64,000 nt of DNA from the NCBI GenBank assembly GCA_033063855.1, contig CP093831.1, positions 18,724,001 through 18,788,000 on the forward strand, in the 5' to 3' direction. Made by a program: the position numbers and the translations under genes. Shown here one piece after another: positions 44,701 to 58,680 of the stretch. Positions within the stretch are counted from its first letter, which is position 1. The number at the start of each line of letters is the position of its first letter. The notes below the pieces were generated by a model. It did not search any database and was not told the origin of the DNA. It was given only the letters and a program-made list of their open reading frames with translations. Source of the stretch: Smittia aterrima (lineage: Eukaryota; Arthropoda; Insecta; Diptera; Chironomidae).

Positions 44701-47700
44701 AAGAGGTTTTTAAAGCCATAACTTTGGTTTTGAAAATTTTTTTTTGCTCAGGAAGGAAAAAGTTGAAAACCAAAAAAAAATTTTTTTGCTCGGAAACGAA
44801 AAATTTGATTAACAACGAGCTCATTTGTATTGAATTTGAGCAAAATGAACGATAAAGAGGTTTTTAAAGCCATAACTTTGGTTTTGAAAAATTTTTTTTT
44901 GCTCAGAAAGGAAAAAGTTGAAAACCAAAAAAAAATTTTTTTGCTCGGAAACGAAAAATTTGATTAACAACGAGCTCATTTGTATTGAATTTGAGCAAAA
45001 TGAACGATAAAGAGGTTTTTAAAGCCATAACTTTGGTTTTGAAAAATTTTTTTTTTGCTCAGAAAGGAAAAAGTTGAAAACCAAAAAAAAATTTTTTTGC
45101 TCGGAAACGAAAAATTTGATTAACAACGAGCTCATTTGTATTGAATTTGAGCAAAATGAACGATAAAGAGGTTTTTAAAGCCATAACTTTGGTTTTAAAA
45201 AATTTTTTTTTTGCTCAGAAAGGAAAAAGTTGAAAACCAAAAAAAAATTTTTTTGCTCGGAAACGAAAAATTTGATTAACAACGAGCTCATTTGTATTGA
45301 ATTTGAGCAAAATGAACGATAAAGAGGTTTTTAAAGCCATAACTTTGGTTTTGAAAAATTTTTTTTTTGCTCAGAAAGGAAAAAGTTGAAAACCAAAAAA
45401 AAATTTTTTTGCTCGGAAACGAAAAATTTGATTAACAACGAGCTCATTTGTATTGAATTTGAGCAAAATGAACGATAAAGAGGTTTTTAAAGCCATAACT
45501 TTGGTTTTGAAAAATTTTTTTTTTGCTCAGGAAGGAAAAAGTTGAAAACCAAAAAAAAATTTTTTTGCTCGGAAACGAAAAATTTGATTAACAACGAGCT
45601 CATTTGTATTGAATTTGAGCAAAATGAACGATAAAGAGGTTTTTAAAGCCATAACTTTGGTTTTGAAAAATTTTTTTTTTGCTCAGAAAGGAAAAAGTTG
45701 AAAACCAAAAAAAAATTTTTTTGCTCGGAAACGAAAAATTTGATTAACAACGAGCTCATTTGTATTGAATTTGAGCAAAATGAACGATAAAGAGGTTTTT
45801 AAAGCCATAACTTTGGTTTTGAAAAATTTTTTTTTGCTCAGGAAGGAAAAAGTTGAAAACCAAAAAAAAATTTTTTTGCTCGGAAACGAAAAATTTGATT
45901 AACAACGAGCTCATTTGTATTGAATTTGAGCAAAATGAACGATAAAGAGGTTTTTAAAGCCATAACTTTGGTTTTAAAAAATTTTTTTTTTGCTCAGAAA
46001 GGAAGTAGTTGAAAACCAAAAAAAAATTTTTTTGCTCGGAAACGAAAAATTTGATTAACAACGAGCTCATTTGTATTGAATTTGAGCAAAATGAACGATA
46101 AAGAGGTTTTTAAAGCCATAACTTTGGTTTTGAAAATTTTTTTTTTGCTCAGAAAGGAAAAAGTTGAAAACCAAAAAAAAATTTTTTTGCTCGGAAACGA
46201 AAAATTTGATTAACAACGAGCTCATTTGTATTGAATTTGAGCAAAATGAACGATAAAGAGGTTTTTAAAGCCATAACTTTGGTTTTGAAAAAATTTTTTT
46301 TTGCTCAGGAAGGAAAAAGTTGAAAACCAAAAAAAAATTTTTTTGCTCGGAAACGAAAAATTTGATTAACAACGAGCTCATTTGTATTGAATTTGAGCAA
46401 AATGAACGATAAAGAGGTTTTTAAAGCCATAACTTTGGTTTTGAAAAATTTTTTTTTGCTCAGAAAGGAAAAAGTTGAAAACCAAAAAAAAATTTTTTTG
46501 CTCGGAAACGAAAAATTTGATTAACAACGAGCTCATTTGTATTGAATTTGAGCAAAATGAACGATAAAGAGGTTTTTAAAGCCATAACTTTGGTTTTGAA
46601 ATTTTTTTTATTTGCTCAGGAAGGAAAAAGTTGAAAACCAAAAAAAAATTTTTTTGCTCGGAAACGAAAAATTTGATTAACAACGAGCTCATTTGTATTG
46701 AATTTGAGCAAAATGAACGATAAAGAGGTTTTTAAAGCCATAACTTTGGTTTTGAAAAATTTTTTTTTTGCTCAGAAAGGAAAAAGTTGAAAACCAAAAA
46801 AAAATTTTTTTGCTCGGAAACGAAAAATTTGATTAACAACGAGCTCATTTGTATTGAATTTGAGCAAAATGAACGATAAAGAGGTTTTTAAAGCCATAAC
46901 TTTGGTTTTGAAAAATTTTTTTTTTGCTCAGAAAGGAAAAAGTTGAAAACCAAAAAAAAATTTTTTTGCTCGGAAACGAAAAATTTGATTAACAACGAGC
47001 TCATTTGTATTGAATTTGAGCAAAATGAACGATAAAGAGGTTTTTAAAGCCATAACTTTGGTTTTGAAAAATTTTTTTTTTGCTCAGAAAGGAAAAAGTT
47101 GAAAACCAAAAAAAAATTTTTTTGCTCGGAAACGAAAAATTTGATTAACAACGAGCTCATTTGTATTGAATTTGAGCAAAATGAACGATAAAGAGGTTTT
47201 TAAAGCCATAACTTTGGTTTTGAAAAAATTTTTTTTGCTCAGAAAGGAAAAAGTTGAAAACCAAAAAAAAATTTTTTTGCTCGGAAACGAAAAATTTGAT
47301 TAACAACGAGCTCATTTGTATTGAATTTGAGCAAAATGAACGATAAAGAGGTTTTTAAAGCCATAACTTTGGTTTTGAAAAATTTTTTTTTGCTCAGAAA
47401 GGAAAAAGTTGAAAACCAAAAAAAAATTTTTTTGCTCGGAAACGAAAAATTTGATTAACAACGAGCTCATTTGTATTGAATTTGAGCAAAATGAACGATA
47501 AAGAGGTTTTTAAAGCCATAACTTTGGTTTTGAAAATTTTTTTTTTGCTCAGAAAGGAAAAAGTTGAAAACCAAAAAAAAATTTTTTTGCTCGGAAACGA
47601 AAAATTTGATTAACAACGAGCTCATTTGTATTGAATTTGAGCAAAATGAACGATAAAGAGGTTTTTAAAGCCATAACTTTGGTTTTGAAAATTTTTTTTT

Positions 47701-49680
47701 TGCTCAGAAAGGAAAAAGTTGAAAACCAAAAAAAAATTTTTTTGCTCGGAAACGAAAAATTTGATTAACAACGAGCTCATTTGTATTGAATTTGAGCAAA
47801 ATGAACGATAAAGAGGTTTTTAAAGCCATAACTTTGGTTTTGAAAATTTTTTTTTTTGCTCAGAAAGGAAGTAGTTGAAAACCAAAAAAAATTATTTTAT
47901 GCTCGGAAACGAAAAATTTGATTAACAACGAGCTCATTTGTATTGAATTTGAGCAAAATGAACGATAAAGAGGTTTTTAAAGCCATAACTTTGGTTTTAA
48001 AAAATTTTTTTTTGCTCAGAAAGGAAAAAGTTGAAAACCAAAAAAAAATTTTTTTGCTCGGAAACGAAAAATTTGATTAACAACGAGCTCATTTGTATTG
48101 AATTTGAGCAAAATGAACGATAAAGAGGTTTTTAAAGCCATAACTTTGGTTTTGAAAAATTTTTTTTTTGCTCAGAAAGGAAAAAGTTGAAAACCAAAAA
48201 AAAATTTTTTTGCTCGGAAACGAAAAATTTGATTAACAACGAGCTCATTTGTATTGAATTTGAGCAAAATGAACGATAAAGAGGTTTTTAAAGCCATAAC
48301 TTTGGTTTTGAAAAATTTTTTTTTTGCTCAGAAAGGAAAAAGTTGAAAACCAAAAAAAAATTTTTTTGCTCGGAAACGAAAAATTTGATTAACAACGAGC
48401 TCATTTGTATTGAATTTGAGCAAAATGAACGATAAAGAGGTTTTTAAAGCCATAACTTTGGTTTTGAAAAATTTTTTTTTGCTCAGAAAGGAAAAAGTTG
48501 AAAACCAAAAAAAAATTTTTTTGCTCGGAAACGAAAAATTTGATTAACAACGAGCTCATTTGTATTGAATTTGAGCAAAATGAACGATAAAGAGGTTTTT
48601 AAAGCCATAACTTTGGTTTTGAAAAATTTTTTTTTGCTCAGAAAGGAAAAAGTTGAAAACCAAAAAAAAATTTTTTTGCTCGGAAACGAAAAATTTGATT
48701 AACAACGAGCTCATTTGTATTGAATTTGAGCAAAATGAACGATAAAGAGGTTTTTAAAGCCATAACTTTGGTTTTGAAATTTTTTTTTTTGCTCAGAAAG
48801 GAAAAAGTTGAAAACCAAAAAAAAATTTTTTTGCTCGGAAACGAAAAATTTGATTAACAACGAGCTCATTTGTATTGAATTTGAGCAAAATGAACGATAA
48901 AGAGGTTTTTAAAGCCATAACTTTGGTTTTGAAAAATTTTTTTTTTGCTCAGAAAGGAAAAAGTTGAAAACCAAAAAAAAATTTTTTTGCTCGGAAACGA
49001 AAAATTTGATTAACAACGAGCTCATTTGTATTGAATTTGAGCAAAATGAACGATAAAGAGGTTTTTAAAGCCATAACTTTGGTTTTGAAAAATTTTTTTT
49101 TGCTCAGAAAGGAAAAAGTTGAAAACCAAAAAAAAATTTTTTTGCTCGGAAACGAAAAATTTGATTAACAACGAGCTCATTTGTATTGAATTTGAGCAAA
49201 ATGAACGATAAAGAGGTTTTTAAAGCCATAACTTTGGTTTTGAAAATTTTTTTTTTGCTCAGAAAGGAAAAAGTTGAAAACCAAAAAAAAATTTTTTTGC
49301 TCGGAAACGAAAAATTTGATTAACAACGAGCTCATTTGTATTGAATTTGAGCAAAATGAACGATAAAGAGGTTTTTAAAGCCATAACTTTGGTTTTGAAA
49401 ATTTTTTTTTTGCTCAGAAAGGAAAAAGTTGAAAACCAAAAAAAAATTTTTTTGCTCGGAAACGAAAAATTTGATTAACAACGAGCTCATTTGTATTGAA
49501 TTTGAGCAAAATGAACGATAAAGAGGTTTTTAAAGCCATAACTTTGGTTTTGAAAAATTTTTTTTTGCTCAGAAAGGAAAAAGTTGAAAACCAAAAAAAA
49601 ATTTTTTTGCTCGGAAACGAAAAATTTGATTAACAACGAGCTCATTTGTATTGAATTTGAGCAAAATGAACGATAAAGAG

Positions 49681-49710
49681 GTTTTTAAAGCCTTGAAAAC
49701 CAAAAAAAAA
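49681..49710. repeat. Deletion junction in a satellite monomer
   Basis: GGTTTTTAAAGCC is joined directly to TTGAAAACC, losing about 46 bp (from ATAACTTTGG to GGAAAAAG). It is the only obvious truncated unit in the homogeneous inner part. Confidence 0.8.
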
Positions 49711-52700
49711 TTTTTTTGCTCGGAAACGAAAAATTTGATTAACAACGAGCTCATTTGTATTGAATTTGAGCAAAATGAACGATAAAGAGGTTTTTAAAGC
49801 CATAACTTTGGTTTTGAAAATTTTTTTTTTGCTCAGAAAGGAAAAAGTTGAAAACCAAAAAAAAATTTTTTTGCTCGGAAACGAAAAATTTGATTAACAA
49901 CGAGCTCATTTGTATTGAATTTGAGCAAAATGAACGATAAAGAGGTTTTTAAAGCCATAACTTTGGTTTTGAAAAAATTTTTTTTTGCTCAGAAAGGAAA
50001 AAGTTGAAAACCAAAAAAAAATTTTTTTGCTCGGAAACGAAAAATTTGATTAACAACGAGCTCATTTGTATTGAATTTGAGCAAAATGAACGATAAAGAG
50101 GTTTTTAAAGCCATAACTTTGGTTTTGAAAAATTTTTTTTTTGCTCAGAAAGGAAAAAGTTGAAAACCAAAAAAAAATTTTTTTGCTCGGAAACGAAAAA
50201 TTTGATTAACAACGAGCTCATTTGTATTGAATTTGAGCAAAATGAACGATAAAGAGGTTTTTAAAGCCATAACTTTGGTTTTGAAAAATTTTTGTTTTGC
50301 TCAGGAAGGAAAAAGTTGAAAACCAAAAAAAAATTTTTTTGCTCGGAAACGAAAAATTTGATTAACAACGAGCTCATTTGTATTGAATTTGAGCAAAATG
50401 AACGATAAAGAGGTTTTTAAAGCCATAACTTTGGTTTTGAAAAATTTTTTTTTGCTCAGAAAGGAAAAAGTTGAAAACCAAAAAAAAATTTTTTTGCTCG
50501 GAAACGAAAAATTTGATTAACAACGAGCTCATTTGTATTGAATTTGAGCAAAATGAACGATAAAGAGGTTTTTAAAGCCATAACTTTGGTTTTGAAAAAT
50601 TTTTTTTTGCTCAGAAAGGAAAAAGTTGAAAACCAAAAAAAAATTTTTTTGCTCGGAAACGAAAAATTTGATTAACAACGAGCTCATTTGTATTGAATTT
50701 GAGCAAAATGAACGATAAAGAGGTTTTTAAAGCCATAACTTTGGTTTTGAAAAATTTTTTTTTGCTCAGAAAGGAAAAAGTTGAAAACCAAAAAAAAATT
50801 TTTTTGCTCGGAAACGAAAAATTTGATTAACAACGAGCTCATTTGTATTGAATTTGAGCAAAATGAACGATAAAGAGGTTTTTAAAGCCATAACTTTGGT
50901 TTTGAAAAATTTTTTTTTGCTCAGAAAGGAAAAAGTTGAAAACCAAAAAAAAATTTTTTTGCTCGGAAACGAAAAATTTGATTAACAACGAGCTCATTTG
51001 TATTGAATTTGAGCAAAATGAACGATAAAGAGGTTTTTAAAGCCATAACTTTGGTTTTGAAAAATTTTTTTTTGCTCAGAAAGGAAAAAGTTGAAAACCA
51101 AAAAAAAATTTTTTTGCTCGGAAACGAAAAATTTGATTAACAACGAGCTCATTTGTATTGAATTTGAGCAAAATGAACGATAAAGAGGTTTTTAAAGCCA
51201 TAACTTTGGTTTTGAAAAATTTTTTTTTGCTCAGAAAGGAAAAAGTTGAAAACCAAAAAAAAATTTTTTTGCTCGGAAACGAAAAATTTGATTAACAACG
51301 AGCTCATTTGTATTGAATTTGAGCAAAATGAACGATAAAGAGGTTTTTAAAGCCATAACTTTGGTTTTGAAAAATTTTTTTTTTGCTCAGAAAGGAAAAA
51401 GTTGAAAACCAAAAAAAAATTTTTTTGCTCGGAAACGAAAAATTTGATTAACAACGAGCTCATTTGTATTGAATTTGAGCAAAATGAACGATAAAGAGGT
51501 TTTTAAAGCCATAACTTTGGTTTTGAAAATTTTTTTTTTTGCTCAGAAAGGAAAAAAGTTGAAAACCAAAAAAAAATTTTTTTGCTCGGAAACGAAAAAT
51601 TTGATTAACAACGAGCTCATTTGTATTGAATTTGAGCAAAATGAACGATAAAGAGGTTTTTAAAGCCATAACTTTGGTTTTGAAAAATTTTTGTTTTGCT
51701 CAGAAAGGAAAAAGTTGAAAACCAAAAAAAAATTTTTTTGCTCGGAAACGAAAAATTTGATTAACAACGAGCTCATTTGTATTGAATTTGAGCAAAATGA
51801 ACGATAAAGAGGTTTTTAAAGCCATAACTTTGGTTTTGAAAAATTTTTTTTTTGCTCAGAAAGGAAAAAGTTGAAAACCAAAAAAAAATTTTTTTGCTCG
51901 GAAACGAAAAATTTGATTAACAACGAGCTCATTTGTATTGAATTTGAGCAAAATGAACGATAAAGAGGTTTTTAAAGCCATAACTTTGGTTTTGAAAAAT
52001 TTTTTTTGCTCAGAAAGGAAAAAGTTGAAAACCAAAAAAAAATTTTTTTGCTCGGAAACGAAAAATTTGATTAACAACGAGCTCATTTGTATTGAATTTG
52101 AGCAAAATGAACGATAAAGAGGTTTTTAAAGCCATAACTTTGGTTTTGAAAATTTTTTTTTTGCTCAGAAAGGAAAAAGTTGAAAACCAAAAAAAAATTT
52201 TTTTGCTCGGAAACGAAAAATTTGATTAACAACGAGCTCATTTGTATTGAATTTGAGCAAAATGAACGATAAAGAGGTTTTTAAAGCCATAACTTTGGTT
52301 TTGAAAAATTTTTTTTTGCTCAGAAAGGAAAAAGTTGAAAACCAAAAAAAAATTTTTTTGCTCGGAAACGAAAAATTTGATTAACAACGAGCTCATTTGT
52401 ATTGAATTTGAGCAAAATGAACGATAAAGAGGTTTTTAAAGCCATAACTTTGGTTTTGAAAAATTTTTTTTTTGCTCAGAAAGGAAAAAGTTGAAAACCA
52501 AAAAAAAATTTTTTTGCTCGGAAACGAAAAATTTGATTAACAACGAGCTCATTTGTATTGAATTTGAGCAAAATGAACGATAAAGAGGTTTTTAAAGCCA
52601 TAACTTTGGTTTTGAAAATTTTTTTTTGCTCAGAAAGGAAAAAGTTGAAAACCAAAAAAAAATTTTTTTGCTCGGAAACGAAAAATTTGATTAACAACGA

Positions 52701-55700
52701 GCTCATTTGTATTGAATTTGAGCAAAATGAACGATAAAGAGGTTTTTAAAGCCATAACTTTGGTTTTGAAAATTTTTTTTTGCTCAGGAAGGAAAAAGTT
52801 GAAAACCAAAAAAAAATTTTTTTGCTCGGAAACGAAAAATTTGATTAACAACGAGCTCATTTGTATTGAATTTGAGCAAAATGAACGATAAAGAGGTTTT
52901 TAAAGCCATAACTTTGGTTTTGAAAAATTTTTTTTTGCTCAGGAAGGAAAAAGTTGAAAACCAAAAAAAAATTTTTTTGCTCGGAAACGAAAAATTTGAT
53001 TAACAACGAGCTCATTTGTATTGAATTTGAGCAAAATGAACGATAAAGAGGTTTTTAAAGCCATAACTTTGGTTTTGAAATTTTTTTTTTGCTCAGGAAG
53101 GAAAAAGTTGAAAACCAAAAAAAAATTTTTTTGCTCGGAAACGAAAAATTTGATTAACAACGAGCTCATTTGTATTGAATTTGAGCAAAATGAACGATAA
53201 AGAGGTTTTTAAAGCCATAACTTTGGTTTTGAAAAATTTTTTTTTGCTCAGAAAGGAAAAAGTTGAAAACCAAAAAAAAATTTTTTTGCTCGGAAACGAA
53301 AAATTTGATTAACAACGAGCTCATTTGTATTGAATTTGAGCAAAATGAACGATAAAGAGGTTTTTAAAGCCATAACTTTGGTTTTGAAAATTTTTTTTTG
53401 CTCAGAAAGGAAAAAGTTGAAAACCAAAAAAAAATTTTTTTGCTCGGAAACGAAAAATTTGATTAACAACGAGCTCATTTGTATTGAATTTGAGCAAAAT
53501 GAACGATAAAGAGGTTTTTAAAGCCATAACTTTGGTTTTGAAAAATTTTTTTTTGCTCAGAAAGGAAAAAGTTGAAAACCAAAAAAAAATTTTTTGCTCG
53601 GAAACGAAAAATTTGATTAACAACGAGCTCATTTGTATTGAATTTGAGCAAAATGAACGATAAAGAGGTTTTTAAAGCCATAACTTTGGTTTTGAAAAAT
53701 TTTTTTTTTGCTCAGGAAGGAAAAAGTTGAAAACCAAAAAAAAATTTTTTTGCTCGGAAACGAAAAATTTGATTAACAACGAGCTCATTTGTATTGAATT
53801 TGAGCAAAATGAACGATAAAGAGGTTTTTAAAGCCATAACTTTGGTTTTGAAAAATTTTTTTTTGCTCAGAAAGGAAAAAGTTGAAAACCAAAAAAAAAT
53901 TTTTTTGCTCGGAAACGAAAAATTTGATTAACAACGAGCTCATTTGTATTGAATTTGAGCAAAATGAACGATAAAGAGGTTTTTAAAGCCATAACTTTGG
54001 TTTTGAAAAATTTTTTTTGCTCAGAAAGGAAAAAGTTGAAAACCAAAAAAAAATTTTTTTGCTCGGAAACGAAAAATTTGATTAACAACGAGCTCATTTG
54101 TATTGAATTTGAGCAAAATGAACGATAAAGAGGTTTTTAAAGCCATAACTTTGGTTTTGAAAAAATTTTTTTTTGCTCAGAAAGGAAAAAGTTGAAAACC
54201 AAAAAAAAATTTTTTTGCTCGGAAACGAAAAATTTGATTAACAACGAGCTCATTTGTATTGAATTTGAGCAAAATGAACGATAAAGAGGTTTTTAAAGCC
54301 ATAACTTTGGTTTTGAAAATTTTTTTTTGCTCAGAAAGGAAAAAGTTGAAAACCAAAAAAAAATTTTTTTGCTCGGAAACGAAAAATTTGATTAACAACG
54401 AGCTCATTTGTATTGAATTTGAGCAAAATGAACGATAAAGAGGTTTTTAAAGCCATAACTTTGGTTTTGAAAAATTTTTTTTTGCTCAGAAAGGAAAAAG
54501 TTGAAAACCAAAAAAAAATTTTTTTGCTCGGAAACGAAAAATTTGATTAACAACGAGCTCATTTGTATTGAATTTGAGCAAAATGAACGATAAAGAGGTT
54601 TTTAAAGCCATAACTTTGGTTTTGAAAAATTTTTTTTTGCTCAGGAAGGAAAAAGTTGAAAACCAAAAAAAAATTTTTTTGCTCGGAAACGAAAAATTTG
54701 ATTAACAACGAGCTCATTTGTATTGAATTTGAGCAAAATGAACGATAAAGAGGTTTTTAAAGCCATAACTTTGGTTTTGAAAAATTTTTTTTTTGCTCAG
54801 AAAGGAAAAAGTTGAAAACCAAAAAAAAATTTTTTTGCTCGGAAACGAAAAATTTGATTAACAACGAGCTCATTTGTATTGAATTTGAGCAAAATGAACG
54901 ATAAAGAGGTTTTTAAAGCCATAACTTTGGTTTTGAAAAATTTTTTTTTTGCTCAGAAAGGAAAAAGTTGAAAACCAAAAAAAAATTTTTTTGCTCGGAA
55001 ACGAAAAATTTGATTAACAACGAGCTCATTTGTATTGAATTTGAGCAAAATGAACGATAAAGAGGTTTTTAAAGCCATAACTTTGGTTTTGAAAATTTTT
55101 TTTTGCTCAGAAAGGAAAAAGTTGAAAACCAAAAAAAAATTTTTTTGCTCGGAAACGAAAAATTTGATTAACAACGAGCTCATTTGTATTGAATTTGAGC
55201 AAAATGAACGATAAAGAGGTTTTTAAAGCCATAACTTTGGTTTTGAAAAATTTTTTTTTTGCTCAGAAAGGAAAAAGTTGAAAACCAAAAAAAAATTTTT
55301 TTGCTCGGAAACGAAAAATTTGATTAACAACGAGCTCATTTGTATTGAATTTGAGCAAAATGAACGATAAAGAGGTTTTTAAAGCCATAACTTTGGTTTT
55401 GAAAAATTTTTTTTTGCTCAGAAAGGAAAAAGTTGAAAACCAAAAAAAAATTTTTTTGCTCGGAAACGAAAAATTTGATTAACAACGAGCTCATTTGTAT
55501 TGAATTTGAGCAAAATGAACGATAAAGAGGTTTTTAAAGCCATAACTTTGGTTTTGAAAAATTTTTTTTTGCTCAGAAAGGAAAAAGTTGAAAACCAAAA
55601 AAAAATTTTTTTGCTCGGAAACGAAAAATTTGATTAACAACGAGCTCATTTGTATTGAATTTGAGCAAAATGAACGATAAAGAGGTTTTTAAAGCCATAA

Positions 55701-58349
55701 CTTTGGTTTTGAAAAATTTTTTTTTGCTCAGAAAGGAAAAAGTTGAAAACCAAAAAAAAATTTTTTTGCTCGGAAACGAAAAATTTGATTAACAACGAGC
55801 TCATTTGTATTGAATTTGAGCAAAATGAACGATAAAGAGGTTTTTAAAGCCATAACTTTGGTTTTGAAAAATTTTTTTTTGCTCAGAAAGGAAAAAGTTG
55901 AAAACCAAAAAAAAATTTTTTTGCTCGGAAACGAAAAATTTGATTAACAACGAGCTCATTTGTATTGAATTTGAGCAAAATGAACGATAAAGAGGTTTTT
56001 AAAGCCATAACTTTGGTTTTGAAAAATTTTTTTTTGCTCAGAAAGGAAAAAGTTGAAAACCAAAAAAAAATTTTTTTGCTCGGAAACGAAAAATTTGATT
56101 AACAACGAGCTCATTTGTATTGAATTTGAGCAAAATGAACGATAAAGAGGTTTTTAAAGCCATAACTTTGGTTTTGAAAAATTTTTTTTTGCTCAGAAAG
56201 GAAAAAGTTGAAAACCAAAAAAAAATTTTTTTGCTCGGAAACGAAAAATTTGATTAACAACGAGCTCATTTGTATTGAATTTGAGCAAAATGAACGATAA
56301 AGAGGTTTTTAAAGCCATAACTTTGGTTTTGAAAAATTTTTTTTTTGCTCAGAAAGGAAAAAGTTGAAAACCAAAAAAAAATTTTTTTGCTCGGAAACGA
56401 AAAATTTGATTAACAACGAGCTCATTTGTATTGAATTTGAGCAAAATGAACGATAAAGAGGTTTTTAAAGCCATAACTTTGGTTTTGAAAAATTTTTTTT
56501 TGCTCAGAAAGGAAAAAGTTGAAAACCAAAAAAAAATTTTTTTGCTCGGAAACGAAAAATTTGATTAACAACGAGCTCATTTGTATTGAATTTGAGCAAA
56601 ATGAACGATAAAGAGGTTTTTAAAGCCATAACTTTGGTTTTGAAAAATTTTTTTTTGCTCAGAAAGGAAAAAGTTGAAAACCAAAAAAAAATTTTTTTGC
56701 TCGGAAACGAAAAATTTGATTAACAACGAGCTCATTTGTATTGAATTTGAGCAAAATGAACGATAAAGAGGTTTTTAAAGCCATAACTTTGGTTTTGAAA
56801 AATTTTTTTTTGCTCAGAAAGGAAAAAGTTGAAAACCAAAAAAAAATTTTTTTGCTCGGAAACGAAAAATTTGATTAACAACGAGCTCATTTGTATTGAA
56901 TTTGAGCAAAATGAACGATAAAGAGGTTTTTAAAGCCATAACTTTGGTTTTGAAAAATTTTTTTTTGCTCAGAAAGAAAAAAGTTGAAAACCAAAAAAAA
57001 TTTTTTTGCTCGGAAACGAAAAATTTGATTAACAACGAGCTCATTTGTATTGAATTTGAGCAAAATGAACGATAAAGAGGTTTTTAAAGCCATAACTTTG
57101 GTTTTGAAAATTTTTTTTTGCTCAGAAAGGAAAAAGTTGAAAACCAAAAAAAAATTTTTTTGCTCGGAAACGAAAAATTTGATTAACAACGAGCTCATTT
57201 GTATTGAATTTGAGCAAAATGAACGATAAAGAGGTTTTTAAAGCCATAACTTTGGTTTTGAAAATTTTTTTTTTTGCTCAGAAAGGAAAAAGTTGAAAAC
57301 CAAAAAAAAATTTTTTTGCTCGGAAACGAAAAATTTGATTAACAACGAGCTCATTTGTATTGAATTTGAGCAAAATGAACGATAAAGAGGTTTTTAAAGC
57401 CATAACTTTGGTTTTGAAAAATTTTTTTTTTGCTCAGAAAGGAAAAAGTTGAAAACCAAAAAAAAATTTTTTTGCTCGGAAACGAAAAATTTGATTAACA
57501 ACGAGCTCATTTGTATTGAATTTGAGCAAAATGAACGATAAAGAGGTTTTTAAAGCCATAACTTTGGTTTTGAAAAATTTTTTTTTGCTCAGAAAGGAAA
57601 AAGTTGAAAACCAAAAAAAAATTTTTTTGCTCGGAAACGAAAAATTTGATTAACAACGAGCTCATTTGTATTGAATTTGAGCAAAATGAACGATAAAGAG
57701 GTTTTTAAAGCCATAACTTTGGTTTTGAAAAATTTTTTTTTTGCTCAGAAAGGAAAAAGTTGAAAACCAAAAAAAAATTTTTTTGCTCGGAAACGAAAAA
57801 TTTGATTAACAACGAGCTCATTTGTATTGAATTTGAGCAAAATGAACGATAAAGAGGTTTTTAAAGCCATAACTTTGGTTTTGAAAAATTTTTTTTTTGC
57901 TCAGAAAGGAAAAAGTTGAAAACCAAAAAAAAATTTTTTTGCTCGGAAACGAAAAATTTGATTAACAACGAGCTCATTTGTATTGAATTTGAGCAAAATG
58001 AACGATAAAGAGGTTTTTAAAGCCATAACTTTGGTTTTGAAAAATTTTTTTTGCTCAGAAAGGAAAAAGTTGAAAACCAAAAAAAAATTTTTTTGCTCGG
58101 AAACGAAAAATTTGATTAACAACGAGCTCATTTGTATTGAATTTGAGCAAAATGAACGATAAAGAGGTTTTTAAAGCCATAACTTTGGTTTTGAAAATTT
58201 TTTTTTGCTCAGAAAGGAAAAAGTTGAAAACCAAAAAAAAATTTTTTTGCTCGGAAACGAAAAATTTGATTAACAACGAGCTCATTTGTATTGAATTTGA
58301 GCAAAATGAACGATAAAGAGGTTTTTAAAGCCATAACTTTGGTTTTGAA

Positions 58350-58680
58350 AAATTTTTTTTGCTCAGAAAGGAAAAAGTTGAAAACCAAAAAAAATTTTTT
58401 TGCTCGGAAACGAAAAATTTGATTAACAACGAGCTCATTTGTATTGAATTTGAGCAAAATGAACGATAAAGAGGTTTTTAAAGCCATAACTTTGGTTTTG
58501 AAAAATTTTTTTTGCTCAGAAAGGAAAAAGTTGAAAACCAAAAAAAATTTTTTTGCTCGGAAACGAAAAATTTGATTAACAACGAGCTCATTTGTATTGA
58601 ATTTGAGCAAAATGAACGATAAAGAGGTTTTTAAAGCCATAACTTTGGTTTTGAAAAATTTTTTTTGCTCAGAAAGGAAA
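58350..58680. repeat. Local run of 153-bp satellite monomers
   Basis: Consecutive monomers share the same shortened T run (GAAAAATTTTTTTTGCTC) and A run. They are 153 bp long, a multiple of three, so the minus-strand frame stays open across them (58209-58745). This marks a small recent duplication tract. Confidence 0.7.
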
